Notes: generated by a model from the letters alone, not told the origin. A stretch of DNA of 64,000 nt from Streptomyces sp. R33 (GCF_041200175.1 NZ_CP165727.1:7000001-7064000), one strand, 5' to 3'; shown: positions 38,984 through 47,531, counted from the first letter of the stretch. Numbers and translations are program-made.

Positions 38984-40532
38984 GCCCGAGCGAGCGGGCG
39001 CCCTCGAGGGTGCAGTACGCCGCCAGCAGCGCGAGGGCGGCCCCCACGGGCCAGTCCCCGAAGAGGACGTAGAACGTCCTGCCGCCGGCGAGCGGGACCT
39101 CGTACACCTGCGCCGCACGCGCGGAGGTCGCCAGCGCCGGGCCGATCCGCTCGCCGGAGGGACCGTGCACCTCGCTGATCCCGGTGAGGGTGGCGTGCAC
39201 CACGGGGCGGCCGTTCTCGGCGGCGCGCACGGCGGAGAGCGAGGCGTGCTGCGCCGGGGCCCAGCTGTCCTGGAAGCTCGAGGTGGCCGACTGGGCGATC
39301 AGCAGGGCGGCCCCGTCGCGGGTCAGACGGCGGCTCATGTCGGGGAAGGCCGACTCGAAGCAGACCAGCGGGCCGAACCGCACACCGGGCCGCCCCGGCA
39401 GATCCATCAGCACCGGGTTCTCGCCGCGCCGGCGGTCCTCGCCGGCGGCCCTGCCGACCGAGGTGGCCCAGCCGAGCAGGGACCGGGCCGGTATGTACTC
39501 GCCGAAGGGGACCAGGCGCATCTTGTCGTACCGGTCGCCGGTCGGCCCGCGGGGGCCGACGAGGACGGAGCTCTTGTAGATGCCGCCGTCGGGCAGCGCG
39601 GCTGCCGTCGGGACCGGCGCCGCAGCCGGGGCTGCAGCCGGGCCGGGCGGGCGCCGGGCGTCGACGTTGACCAGCAGCGGCGCCCCGACCTCGGCGGACA
39701 GCGAAGCCAGCCGCCGGGCCAGGTCCGGGCGCGCCGCCAGGTCGGCCCCGACGCTGCTCTCGCCCCACACCACCAGGTCCACCGGCTGCCCGGCCAGCGT
39801 CCGCGTCAGCCGCTCCCCGGCCGCGAACCGCTGGTCCGTACTGTCCGGGCCGTCCGCCACCAGGCCCGGTTGTACGACGGCCACGCGCAGCGTGCCCGAC
39901 ACCTCGGGCCGCGGCACCCACAGCCACACCACCCCTGTCAGCACCGCGCACCCCGTCACCCCGGCCACCGCCGGGACCCGGGCGCCCGGCACCGCGATCA
40001 GCAGCACCAGACCGCAGTTCACCGCCACCACCAGCAGGCTCACCAGCCACACCCCGCCCACGGACGCGAGCCGCATTGCGGGCGCCACCTGCCACTGGCT
40101 CGCCCCCAAGAGCCCCCACGGCCCGCCCAGCCCCTGCCAGGACCGGGCCAGCTCCGACAGCAGCCAGCCCGCCGGTACCAGGAACAGCGCGGCCGCCGCC
40201 CGGCCCGGCTCCGGGAGCCCGCCGAGGAACTCCCGCACCAGCAGGGCCCAGGGGATCCAGAGCAGCCCCAGCAGGGTCGCCACCGGCAGCAGGAACACGT
40301 GCAGGCTGGGCAGCAGCCAGTGGTGGACGGCCACGATGAAGCCGGCGCCGCCCAGCCAGCCCTCCAGGGCGGCGCGCCGCCCGGTCGGCGCCGACCTCAG
40401 CAGCAGCATCCAGGGCACGAGGGCGACGTACGCGAACCACCAGAGGGCGGGGGCGGGGAAGGCGAGGCACGCCAGCGCCCCGGCGGCGGCCGCGGCCGCC
40501 GCACGCCAGCACCGGGTCCGCTTCGAGAGCAT
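38928..40532 (-). CDS. lnt: Apolipoprotein N-acyltransferase
   Basis: 534 aa. Six or so N-terminal membrane helices precede a nitrilase-fold domain with the Glu-Lys-Cys triad: VVWGESSVG, YDKMRLVPFGEYIP, PLVCFESAFP. It N-acylates diacylglyceryl-cysteine of lipoproteins. The S. coelicolor homologue at this locus is Lnt1 (SCO1336, from memory). ATG 40532 has GGAGG 6 nt upstream. A final helix and tail follow the catalytic domain. The 3' end overlaps the Gfo/Idh/MocA gene by 56 bp. Its upstream region contains a transposable-element remnant. Confidence 0.95.
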   Translation of the reverse strand: MLSKRTRCWRAAAAAAAGALACLAFPAPALWWFAYVALVPWMLLLRSAPTGRRAALEGWLGGAGFIVAVHHWLLPSLHVFLLPVATLLGLLWIPWALLVREFLGGLPEPGRAAAALFLVPAGWLLSELARSWQGLGGPWGLLGASQWQVAPAMRLASVGGVWLVSLLVVAVNCGLVLLIAVPGARVPAVAGVTGCAVLTGVVWLWVPRPEVSGTLRVAVVQPGLVADGPDSTDQRFAAGERLTRTLAGQPVDLVVWGESSVGADLAARPDLARRLASLSAEVGAPLLVNVDARRPPGPAAAPAAAPVPTAAALPDGGIYKSSVLVGPRGPTGDRYDKMRLVPFGEYIPARSLLGWATSVGRAAGEDRRRGENPVLMDLPGRPGVRFGPLVCFESAFPDMSRRLTRDGAALLIAQSATSSFQDSWAPAQHASLSAVRAAENGRPVVHATLTGISEVHGPSGERIGPALATSARAAQVYEVPLAGGRTFYVLFGDWPVGAALALLAAYCTLEGARSLGLRKPAPEPTTPPARTARG

Positions 40533-40602
40533 GACGCGCCTCCGCTTCCAGTGTGGAACAGGGCCGTCCGGGCGGCCGTTCGAGCAGGATCCGCAGACAG
40601 CC

Positions 40603-40806
40603 CTAGGGGTGTCGTCAAAGTAGCGTCGTCCGCCCGTGAGGGCGGGGCCGGCGGGGTCTGGTGCGTGTGATCGCAAGGCGGAGGTGGGGGTCCCCCCGCC
40701 GAAGGCAGGGGGAGGAGGCGACGCTCGCGTCGTCGACCGACGACAACGCCGCGAGCGCGCGTGCCAGACCCCGCCGGCCAGACGGGACTTTGACGACGCC
40801 CCCTAG
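40603..40806. mobile_element. MITE-like element 1 with CTAG target duplication
   Basis: CTAG at 40603-40606 and 40803-40806 flanks about 196 bp. Imperfect terminal inverted repeats are GGGTGTCGTCAAAGT and, on the opposite strand, GGGGCGTCGTCAAAGT. Subterminal arms (GGCGGGGTCTGG…CCAGACCCCGCC) extend the hairpin. CTAG duplication fits IS5-type transposition. There is no transposase, so it moved in trans. Core motifs ATCGCAAGGCGGAGG (40670-40684) and CGACAACGCCGCGAG (40741-40755) recur in element 2. The right CTAG supplies the stop of the neighbouring NTF2-like gene. Confidence 0.82.
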
Positions 40807-41273
40807 GCGGACATGTGCCGCCATTTCTCGTGCACGATGACGCGGGTGAGCCGCCAGCCGGCGCGGGCGGTGCGGGCGAGACCGAAGGTGTAGCGGCCGG
40901 CGGCGACGAAGTTCGGCGCGGTCACCGTCCCGTCGAACTCCTCGCCGGCCAGCCGCATCGGGTTGAGGAAGTCGGCGCGCACCTCGGCACGGTCGCCGGG
41001 GGAGCCGCCGAGGTCCTCCAGCCGGATCAGCCGGTTGACGATGAGGTGCTGGCGCACCGGGAACAGCTTCATGGTCTCCGCGAGCCAGTCCGCGACCTCG
41101 GCGGCCGGGCCCTCGATCCCGCCCGCCGAGCTGTAGTCGGCCCGTCCGGCGGGCGTGAACAGCGCACGGTACGCCGCCCAGTCGCCGTCGTCCACGGCCA
41201 CCGCGTACCCCGTGACCACCTCGTCGATCGCCAGCCGGTCCATGACCGTGGCGAGGTCCACACGCTGCGTCAT
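40803..41273 (-). CDS. Nuclear transport factor 2-like (SnoaL-type) protein
   Basis: 156 aa, one alpha+beta barrel domain. RLAIDEVVTGYAVAVDDGDW, ALFTPAGRADYSSAGG and a final RLTRVIVHEKWRHMSA fit SnoaL-like ketosteroid-isomerase fold proteins. Possible hydrolase, isomerase or ligand carrier; substrate unknown. The TAG stop lies in the CTAG duplication of element 1, so the natural C-terminus may have been altered or the element chose a CTAG at the stop. Confidence 0.88.
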   Translation of the reverse strand: MTQRVDLATVMDRLAIDEVVTGYAVAVDDGDWAAYRALFTPAGRADYSSAGGIEGPAAEVADWLAETMKLFPVRQHLIVNRLIRLEDLGGSPGDRAEVRADFLNPMRLAGEEFDGTVTAPNFVAAGRYTFGLARTARAGWRLTRVIVHEKWRHMSA

Positions 41274-41342
41274 CGGGTCAGTGTGGGGGTGCGGGGCGGC
41301 GAGGCCAAGGGGCGTGCGCGCACCGGATCTCCGTACGGTGGA

Positions 41343-41519
41343 TCAGTGACCGGAATGCGCCTCCCGCTGCCGGACCACGACGAGGAACGCGTCGGTGGCC
41401 AGGTCCATCACCACTTCGGCCGGCACGCCCTCGCGCATCCGCTCGGCGGCGTACTCCTCGGCGGGCCAGCTTCCCCTCGGACTTCCGGCCGGAAACCGCT
41501 CCAGCACCACTCGACCCAT
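41343..41519 (-). CDS. Small conserved hypothetical protein (58 aa)
   Basis: 58 aa, starting MGRVVLERFPAGSPRGSWPA and containing VPAEVVMDLATDAFLVVV. I recall similar short proteins in many Streptomyces. GGGGG lies 8 nt before the ATG. Codon use is normal for the genome. No domain, signal or metal motif is evident; EVVMDL with flanking acidic helices suggests a small alpha/beta fold. It sits alone between the NTF2-like gene and a hairpin; function unknown. Confidence 0.72.
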   Translation of the reverse strand: MGRVVLERFPAGSPRGSWPAEEYAAERMREGVPAEVVMDLATDAFLVVVRQREAHSGH

Positions 41520-41576
41520 GGGACACCCCCTGCTGCTTGCCTTCCGGTCTCTTCAGGTCTCTTCAGGCACAACGAC

Positions 41577-41615
41577 GCGGAGGCCGCCCGGGAACGTTCC
41601 CGAGCGGCCTCCGGT
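41577..41615 (-). terminator. Hairpin terminator after uppP
   Basis: GGAGGCCGC (41579) and GCGGCCTCC (41604-41612) enclose the palindrome CGGGAACGTTCCCG. It lies beyond the uppP stop, 29 nt away, on the minus strand. Adjacent to it, GGTCTCTTCA is repeated twice in tandem at about 41547-41566. Confidence 0.75.
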
Positions 41616-41643
41616 TCACGCGAAGCGGTGAGCGGCAGCCGTG

Positions 41644-42522
41644 TCAGCCGGCCGACTCGGCGGCGAAGGGGCTCAGCACACCCATGCCGATCAGCACGAA
41701 CAGTGCGATGCCCAGGGCGATCCGGTAGACCACGAAGGGCATGAAGCTCTTGCTGGAGATGAACTTCATGAACCACGCGATGACGGCGTAGCCCACGAAG
41801 AACGCGATGACCGTGGCGAAGATCGTCGGCCCCCAGGAGATGTGCCCCGGGTTCTCGGCGACGTCCTTGATCTCGAACGCGCCCGAGGCCAGCACGGCCG
41901 GGATGGCGAGGAGGAACGAGTATCGGGCGGCCGCCTCGCGCGTGAAGCCCAGCAGCAGACCGCCGGAGATCGTCGCACCGGAGCGGGAGACGCCGGGGAT
42001 CAGGGCCATCGCCTGGCAGAGGCCGAAGATCAGGCCGTCCTTGACGCCCAGTTCCTTGAGCGTCTTGCGCTCGCGGATGGCGCGGTGCCGGCCCCCTTCC
42101 TCGTCGCGGGCGGCCAGCCGGTCCGCGATGCCGAGGACGACGCCCATCACGATCAGGGTGGTGGCGGTCAGCCGAAGATCACGGGCCGGGCCCGTGATCT
42201 GGTCCTTGAACGCGACGCCGAGGACACCGATCGGGATCGACCCGACGATCACCAGCCATCCCATCTTGGCGTCCTGCTCCGAGCGCAGCGCCTTCGTGAA
42301 CAGCGAGCGGAACCAGGTGGAGATGATCCGCGCGATGTCCTTGCGGAAGTAGATCAGCACGGCGGCCTCGGTGCCGATCTGCGTGATCGCGGTGAAGGCC
42401 GCGCCCGGGTCCTGCCAGCCGGCGAATGCCGCGGTCAGCCGGAGGTGGGCGCTGGAGGAGATCGGGAGGAACTCCGTAAGCCCCTGGACGAGACCGAGGA
42501 TTAGGGATTCGAACCAGCTCAT
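41644..42522 (-). CDS. uppP: Undecaprenyl-diphosphate phosphatase
   Basis: 292 aa integral membrane enzyme that recycles undecaprenyl pyrophosphate for peptidoglycan and other wall polymers. Both family motifs are present: LTEFLPISSSAHL near the N-terminus and GVSRSGATIS near residue 180. About eight membrane helices. Overproduction of such proteins is linked to bacitracin resistance (family knowledge). It is followed in the upstream direction by the TVP38 gene, 49 nt away, both on the minus strand. Confidence 0.96.
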   Translation of the reverse strand: MSWFESLILGLVQGLTEFLPISSSAHLRLTAAFAGWQDPGAAFTAITQIGTEAAVLIYFRKDIARIISTWFRSLFTKALRSEQDAKMGWLVIVGSIPIGVLGVAFKDQITGPARDLRLTATTLIVMGVVLGIADRLAARDEEGGRHRAIRERKTLKELGVKDGLIFGLCQAMALIPGVSRSGATISGGLLLGFTREAAARYSFLLAIPAVLASGAFEIKDVAENPGHISWGPTIFATVIAFFVGYAVIAWFMKFISSKSFMPFVVYRIALGIALFVLIGMGVLSPFAAESAG

Positions 42523-42570
42523 GTCGGGGTGCGCTCGTCCTTGTGATCGTCGGGCAGTTCGGGTCCGATG

Positions 42571-43296
42571 CTAGGGCCCGTGGGGAGCGGCGCTGACCAC
42601 AGGGGGGTGCTGAGGTGCATGATCGTACGTTTCGCATACCGGTTCGGGCGCCAGCCGGTGCCGCCCCCGCCACCCGACGATTGCGGCCGCCACCGCGGAG
42701 ACGGCGATGAAGCCGAAGGACGCGAGGAAGGCGGGCGAGTCCGGCGAGGAGGCGCTCGCGCCCGCGACCACGTACGCGGCGGTGTTCGGGACGACGCCGA
42801 TCGCCGTCGCGAGGAGGAAGGGCAGCCAGCCGCAGCGGGACACGGCGGCGCAGTAGTTGGCGACCGCGAAGGGCAGGCCGGGGAAGATGCGGACGGCCAG
42901 CATCGAGCGGAAGCCGTGCCGGGCGAGCTGGTCGTCGGCCGCCCGGAGCCAGCGGCCGCGCAGCAGCGGCCGCACGGCGTCCCGCCCCATCATCCGGCCC
43001 AGCCCGAAGGAGATCCCGGCGCCGATGACGGAGCCGCCGACCGCCGCGAGCAGGCCGAACGGGATGCCGAAGACGGCCCCTGCCGCCAGGTTGAGCAGCG
43101 GTCGCGGCACCAGGGCCGCCGTGGCCACCCCGTACGCAGCCGCGAACAGCAAGACCGCCGCGCCCACCGGAAGACCCGGGGGCCAGCCCTCCGACAGGAT
43201 GCGCTGGGGCTCGTACAGCACGACGCACACGCCGGCGGCCAGCAGCAGCACGACGAGCAGCGACAGCCGGGTCCACGGCGCGAGGAGGAGGGACAT
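42571..43296 (-). CDS. TVP38/TMEM64 (VTT/DedA-like) membrane protein
   Basis: 241 aa with about six hydrophobic segments. The family motif FGIPFGLLAAVGGSVIGAGISF followed by MRIFPGLPFAVANYCAAVS-type block (here AVRIFPGLPFAVANYCA) is clear. Bacterial relatives may act as lipid scramblases or undecaprenyl-phosphate carriers, which would fit its position just upstream of uppP in the same direction. Start ATG 43296. Confidence 0.92.
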   Translation of the reverse strand: MSLLLAPWTRLSLLVVLLLAAGVCVVLYEPQRILSEGWPPGLPVGAAVLLFAAAYGVATAALVPRPLLNLAAGAVFGIPFGLLAAVGGSVIGAGISFGLGRMMGRDAVRPLLRGRWLRAADDQLARHGFRSMLAVRIFPGLPFAVANYCAAVSRCGWLPFLLATAIGVVPNTAAYVVAGASASSPDSPAFLASFGFIAVSAVAAAIVGWRGRHRLAPEPVCETYDHAPQHPPVVSAAPHGP

Positions 43297-43345
43297 CCCG
43301 GGAGACTAGCCGACCAATGCGGCGTCGCGCCGTAATCTGGGCCTC

Positions 43346-44062
43346 ATGCGGCCGAACGACCAGCGACCCCCGAAGGTCCCGCGCAGCGCCCTCGCGGACA
43401 CCCTCCTCGACCGCCTCACCACGACGTACGGGGCGGCCGCCGACCCGGTGCAGGCCCGGGTCATGGCCGCGTACATGAAGGACGTCGCGCCCTTCCTCGG
43501 CATCCGCACCCCGCTGCGGCGCGAGCTGTCGAAAGCCGTGACCGCGCAGACCCCGAAGCCGGCGGAGGCGGACGTGGCGGCGCTCGTGCTGCGGTGCTGG
43601 GAGCTCCGGGAGCGCGAGTACCACTACTTCGCGGTGGATTACCTGCGCCGCCACGTCCGGGTGTGCTCCTCCGGCTTCCTCCCGGTGGTCCGGCAGCTGA
43701 TCGTCACCGTCCCGTGGTGGGACACCGTCGACCACCTCGCGGCGCACGCGGCCGGCCCGCTCGTGGCCGCCGATCCGGAACTCACGGCCGTGATGGACGA
43801 ATGGATCGGGGACGAGGACCTCTGGCTCGCCCGCACGGCCCTCCTCCACCAGCTGCGCTACGAGTCCGCGACGGACACCGAGCGCCTCTTCGGCTACTGC
43901 CGCCGCCAGTGCGGCCACCCGGACTTCTTCATCCGCAAGGCGATCGGCTGGGCGCTGCGCAAGTACGCGAAGACGGACCCGGACGCGGTCCGCGCCTTCG
44001 TCGAGGCGGAACGGGCCGCGCTCTCCCCGCTGTCCGTGCGCGAGGCGCTCAAGAACGTCTAA
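43346..44062 (+). CDS. DNA alkylation repair protein (AlkD-like)
   Basis: 238 aa, all-helical HEAT-repeat protein of the AlkC/AlkD superfamily. FLGIRTPLRRELSKAV, REYHYFAVDYLRRH and WWDTVDHLAAH, then HPDFFIRKAIGWALRKYAK, are diagnostic. It probably removes bulky or charged alkyl adducts. Start ATG 43346. The TAA stop is formed by the TA target duplication plus the first base of element 2, so the C-terminus ends exactly at the insertion. Confidence 0.93.
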   Translation: MRPNDQRPPKVPRSALADTLLDRLTTTYGAAADPVQARVMAAYMKDVAPFLGIRTPLRRELSKAVTAQTPKPAEADVAALVLRCWELREREYHYFAVDYLRRHVRVCSSGFLPVVRQLIVTVPWWDTVDHLAAHAAGPLVAADPELTAVMDEWIGDEDLWLARTALLHQLRYESATDTERLFGYCRRQCGHPDFFIRKAIGWALRKYAKTDPDAVRAFVEAERAALSPLSVREALKNV

Positions 44063-44223
44063 GGGCTGTCCCGTAATCCCTGGCGGATCAGCGCACGGCG
44101 TCAGATGCGGTGCATCGCAAGGCGGAGGGGCGTTCGCATACTGGGCGTATGCGGACGTTCCGACAACGCAGCGAGGCGCCGTAGCTGTCGTCGTGCGCCC
44201 GCCGGGGATTACGGGACAGCCCT
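44062..44223. mobile_element. MITE-like element 2 with TA target duplication
   Basis: 162 bp bounded by 19-bp perfect terminal inverted repeats AGGGCTGTCCCGTAATCCC and flanked by TA (44060-44061, 44224-44225). Core motifs ATCGCAAGGCGGAGG (44114-44128) and CGACAACGCAGCGAG (44161-44175) match element 1 at 15/15 and 14/15. Internal GCATACTGGGCGTATGC forms a small hairpin. No transposase gene; presumably mobilised in trans by an IS with the same ends. Confidence 0.85.
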
Positions 44224-44278
44224 TAGCCCCGCGGTAATTCGTTCGACGTGCCCGGGGCGGTCCGGCAGGATCAGGGGC

Positions 44279-44437
44279 ATGTCCCGGTACGCCTTCCCCG
44301 CAGCGCCGTCCGCAGTCGCGGACGCGCCGAAGGCTGCCGCTTTCCTCTTCGAGGCATTCGAGGCGTTCAAGGCGCCCGAGACCCTCGCAGTCCTCGAGGC
44401 AACCGCCTTCGCCGCATTCGACGGCGCACGAAGCTGA
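44279..44437 (+). CDS. Possible small protein (52 aa), doubtful
   Basis: 52-codon frame rich in Ala and Phe (FLFEAFEAFKAPETLAVLEA) with AGGA 8 nt before the ATG. Third-position GC is about 80%, lower than the neighbours. I do not recognise it. It lies in the 307-nt gap between element 2 and tuf3, which otherwise holds only weak hairpins, and could equally be part of the tuf3 leader. Confidence 0.28.
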   Translation: MSRYAFPAAPSAVADAPKAAAFLFEAFEAFKAPETLAVLEATAFAAFDGARS

Positions 44438-44530
44438 CCCTTCCCGGATCGTCCGGCGGACCCCACAGGGGGAGGGTCGGTTCGTTCCAGGGGTCCCGTC
44501 TCCAGCTTCGGAAGCACTCGGGAAGACATC

Positions 44531-45712
44531 ATGGCCAAGACGGCCTTCGTGCGCACCAAGCCGCACCTCAACATCGGCACCATGGGTCACGTCGACCACG
44601 GCAAGACCACCCTCACCGCTGCCATCACCAAAGTGCTGGCCGAGCGCGGCGGCGCCTCCTTCGTGCCGTTCGACCGCATCGACCGGGCCCCCGAGGAGGC
44701 CCGGCGCGGCATCACCATCAACCTCACGCACGTCGAGTACGAGACCGACACCCGGCACTACGCCCACGTTGACATGCCCGGGCACGCCGACTACGTCAAG
44801 AACATGGTCACCGGCGCCGCGCAGCTCGACGGGGCGATCCTCGTCGTCTCCGCGCTCGACGGGGTCATGCCACAGACCGCCGAGCACGTGCTCCTCGCCC
44901 GGCAAGTCGGCGTCGACCACATCGTCGTCGCGCTCAACAAGGCCGACGCCGGGGACCCCGAGCTCACCGACCTGGTCGAGCTCGAGGTCCGCGAGCTGCT
45001 CACCGCCAACGGGTACGGCGGGGACGCCGCTCCGGTCGTACGGGTCTCCGGACTCGGCGCGCTGGAGGGCGACCCGCGCTGGACCGGGGCGATCGAGGCG
45101 CTGCTCGACGCCGTGGACACGTACGTGCCGATGCCGGTGCGGTACACCGACGCGCCGTTCCTGCTGCCGGTGGAGAACGTCCTGACCATCACCGGACGCG
45201 GGACGGTCGTGACCGGCGCCGTCGAGCGCGGGAGCGTCCGCACGGGCGACCGCGTGAGCGTCCTCGGCGGCGACGGCGAGCCCGTCGAGACCGTGGTGAC
45301 CGGCCTGGAGACCTTCGGGAAGCCGATGGAGTCCGCCGAGGCCGGGGACAACGTCGCACTGCTGCTGCGCGGGGTGCCGCGGGACGGCGTACGCCGCGGG
45401 CAGGTGGTCGCCGCGCCCGGGAGCGTCGTGCCCAGGCGCCGCTTCACCGCGCAGGTGTACGTGCTGTCCGCGCGGGAGGGCGGGCGTACGACACCGCTGG
45501 CGTCGGGGTACCGGCCGCAGTTCTACATCCGCACCGCCGACGTGGTGGGGGACGTGGACCTGGGCGAGGCGGGGCTCGCCCGGCCGGGCCAGACGGTCGC
45601 GATGACCGTCGAGCTCGGTCGCGACGTGCCGCTGGAGGCGGGGCTCGGCTTCGCGATCCGTGAGGGCGGGCGGACCGTCGGCGCGGGGACGGTCACGGCC
45701 GTCCTCGACTGA
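44531..45712 (+). CDS. tuf3: Elongation factor Tu-3 (divergent EF-Tu)
   Basis: 393 aa. G-domain motifs are intact: GHVDHGKTT, DMPGHADY, NKAD. Switch I reads RRGITINLTHVEYET, altered from the canonical ITISIAHVEY, and domains 2-3 are divergent too. It delivers aminoacyl-tRNA, or serves under special conditions. Several streptomycetes carry such a second, weakly expressed EF-Tu (tuf3; SCO1321 in S. coelicolor, from memory), reported to be induced by stringent conditions. It is isolated from ribosomal operons. GGGAAG precedes the ATG. Confidence 0.95.
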   Translation: MAKTAFVRTKPHLNIGTMGHVDHGKTTLTAAITKVLAERGGASFVPFDRIDRAPEEARRGITINLTHVEYETDTRHYAHVDMPGHADYVKNMVTGAAQLDGAILVVSALDGVMPQTAEHVLLARQVGVDHIVVALNKADAGDPELTDLVELEVRELLTANGYGGDAAPVVRVSGLGALEGDPRWTGAIEALLDAVDTYVPMPVRYTDAPFLLPVENVLTITGRGTVVTGAVERGSVRTGDRVSVLGGDGEPVETVVTGLETFGKPMESAEAGDNVALLLRGVPRDGVRRGQVVAAPGSVVPRRRFTAQVYVLSAREGGRTTPLASGYRPQFYIRTADVVGDVDLGEAGLARPGQTVAMTVELGRDVPLEAGLGFAIREGGRTVGAGTVTAVLD

Positions 45713-45807
45713 ACCGCCGCCCGCGGCGGCGACCCTGCCGTGGTGGCGGCGGTCCGGTTGCGCCAGACTGCCGTCACCACGGGCGTGCGATGAAGGGGTG
45801 GGCCGGG

Positions 45808-46656
45808 ATGGGCGGCGACGGTACGGCACTGGTGCTGGGCGGTGGAGGACTCACCGGCATCGGCTGGGAGTCCGGGATCCTGTACGGGCTCGCGCAGGCG
45901 GGCGTGGACCTGGCCGCGGCCGACCTCGTCGTCGGCACCTCGGCGGGCTCGGTGGTGGGCGCCCAGCTCACCTCCGGGCTGCTCACCCCGCAGGAGCTGT
46001 ACGAGCGCCAGCTCGGCGACCCCGCCGGCGAGGCCGTGGCCCGGTTCGGGGCGGGGCTCTTCGCCCGCTACGCCGTCGCGATGGCGCGTTCGCGGGACCC
46101 GGAGAGCTACCGCAAGCGGGTCGGCGCCCTCGCGCTGGCCGCCGACACCGGCGGGGAGGCGGAGCGGCGCAAGGTGCTGGAGGCCCGGCTCGTCTCGCAC
46201 GAGTGGCCCGAGCGCAGGCTCGTCGTCACCGCCGTCGACGCGCTCACCGGAGACCTCGCGGCCTTTGACCGGGAGAGCGGGGCGGGGCTGGTCGACGCGG
46301 TCTCGGCGAGCTGCGCGGTGCCCGGGGTGTGGCCGCCGGTCACCGTGGGCGGACGCCGGTTCATCGACGGCGGGGTCCGGTCGGCGACCAACGCCGACCT
46401 GGCCTCCGGCTGTGCGCGGGTGGTGATCCTCGCGCCGTTGGCGCTCGGATCCGGGCTCGTCCCCTCACCGGCCGCCCAGGCGGCGCGGTTGCGGGAGGCG
46501 GGGGCACGGGTGCTGCTGATCACCCCGTCCGCGCAGGCCCGCAAGGCCTTCGGGCGCAATGTCCTGGACCCGGCGCGGCGGGCCCCGGCGGCGCAGGCCG
46601 GGCTCGCGCAGGCGGCGGAGCACGCCGCCGAGGCGGCCGCCGTCTGGGCGGCCTGA
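45808..46656 (+). CDS. Patatin-like phospholipase family protein
   Basis: 282 aa with the patatin oxyanion loop LGGGGLTGIG, nucleophile elbow GTSAG and the catalytic Asp in FIDGGVRSATNADLA. It probably hydrolyses lipid esters. ATG 45808 has AAGGGG 9 nt upstream; an in-frame ATG 18 nt earlier is less well supported. The spermidine-synthase-like gene follows 26 nt downstream. Confidence 0.93.
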   Translation: MGGDGTALVLGGGGLTGIGWESGILYGLAQAGVDLAAADLVVGTSAGSVVGAQLTSGLLTPQELYERQLGDPAGEAVARFGAGLFARYAVAMARSRDPESYRKRVGALALAADTGGEAERRKVLEARLVSHEWPERRLVVTAVDALTGDLAAFDRESGAGLVDAVSASCAVPGVWPPVTVGGRRFIDGGVRSATNADLASGCARVVILAPLALGSGLVPSPAAQAARLREAGARVLLITPSAQARKAFGRNVLDPARRAPAAQAGLAQAAEHAAEAAAVWAA

Positions 46657-46682
46657 CGTACTGCTTGCCGGACAATGGTGCG

Positions 46683-47531
46683 GTGAGCGACGAACAGATC
46701 CCGGTCGTCCGGGTCGTGGGCCAGGGCACCGCCAAGCTGATGCCGGACGTCGACCGGGAGCGGGCCTGGCTGCTGACCGTCGACGGCGCACCGCAGTCGT
46801 ACGTGGACCTCGACGATCCCGAGCACCTGGAGTTCGAGTACGTACGCCGGCTCGCGCACGTCCTGGACTGCGTGGCGCAGCCCGGGACCGCGCTGGACGT
46901 GCTGCACCTCGGCGGGGGCGCGCTGACGCTGCCCCGGTACGCGGCGGCGACCCGGCCGGGCTCCCGGCAGGCGGTCGTGGAGTTCGACGCAGGGCTGGTG
47001 GAGCTGGTGGCGGAGCACCTGCCGCTGCCGGCCGGGTCGGGTGTCACGGTGCACGCCGCCGATGCGCGGGCCTGGTTGGAGGGCGCGGCCGCCGACAGTG
47101 CGGACGTCCTGGTCGCCGACGTGTTCGGCGGCTCGCGGGTACCGGCGCAGCTGACCTCCGTGGAGTACGCGCGGGAGGCCGCCCGGGTGCTGCGGCCGGG
47201 CGGGGTCTACGCGGCGAACCTGGCCGACGGGGCGCCGTTCGGCTTCCTGCGGGCCCAGCTCGCCAACTTCGGTGCCCTGTTCGGGCAGCTCGCGCTCGTC
47301 GCGGAGCCGGGTGTGCTGCGCGGGCGGCGGTTCGGGAACGCGGTGCTGCTCGCCTCGGACGCGGAGCTGCCGGTGGCCGCGCTGTCGCGGCTGTGCGCGG
47401 CGGACGCGTTCCCCGCGCGGGTCGAGGAGGGGGCGGCGCTGGCCCGGTTCATGAAGGGGGCGGTGCCGGTCGGGGACGTGGACGCCGTTGCCTCGCCGGA
47501 GCCGCCGGAGGGCGCGTTCAGCCTGGGCTGA
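46683..47531 (+). CDS. Spermidine synthase-like methyltransferase-fold protein
   Basis: 282 aa. A Rossmann-like SAM-type domain: VLHLGGGALTLPRYAAATRP, VVEFDAGLVELV, VHAADARAWLEG and DVLVADVFGGSRVP match the spermidine synthase superfamily. The gatekeeping Asp after DVLVAD is present, but true polyamine synthesis is unproven since this actinobacterial branch lacks the N-terminal strand domain. GTG start. Its last 14 bp overlap the convergent MFS gene. Confidence 0.9.
   Translation: MSDEQIPVVRVVGQGTAKLMPDVDRERAWLLTVDGAPQSYVDLDDPEHLEFEYVRRLAHVLDCVAQPGTALDVLHLGGGALTLPRYAAATRPGSRQAVVEFDAGLVELVAEHLPLPAGSGVTVHAADARAWLEGAAADSADVLVADVFGGSRVPAQLTSVEYAREAARVLRPGGVYAANLADGAPFGFLRAQLANFGALFGQLALVAEPGVLRGRRFGNAVLLASDAELPVAALSRLCAADAFPARVEEGAALARFMKGAVPVGDVDAVASPEPPEGAFSLG

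Noticed and set aside
42179..45829. 1216-aa minus-strand frame across uppP to tuf3
   Set aside because: It runs through several established genes on both strands and mobile element 2.
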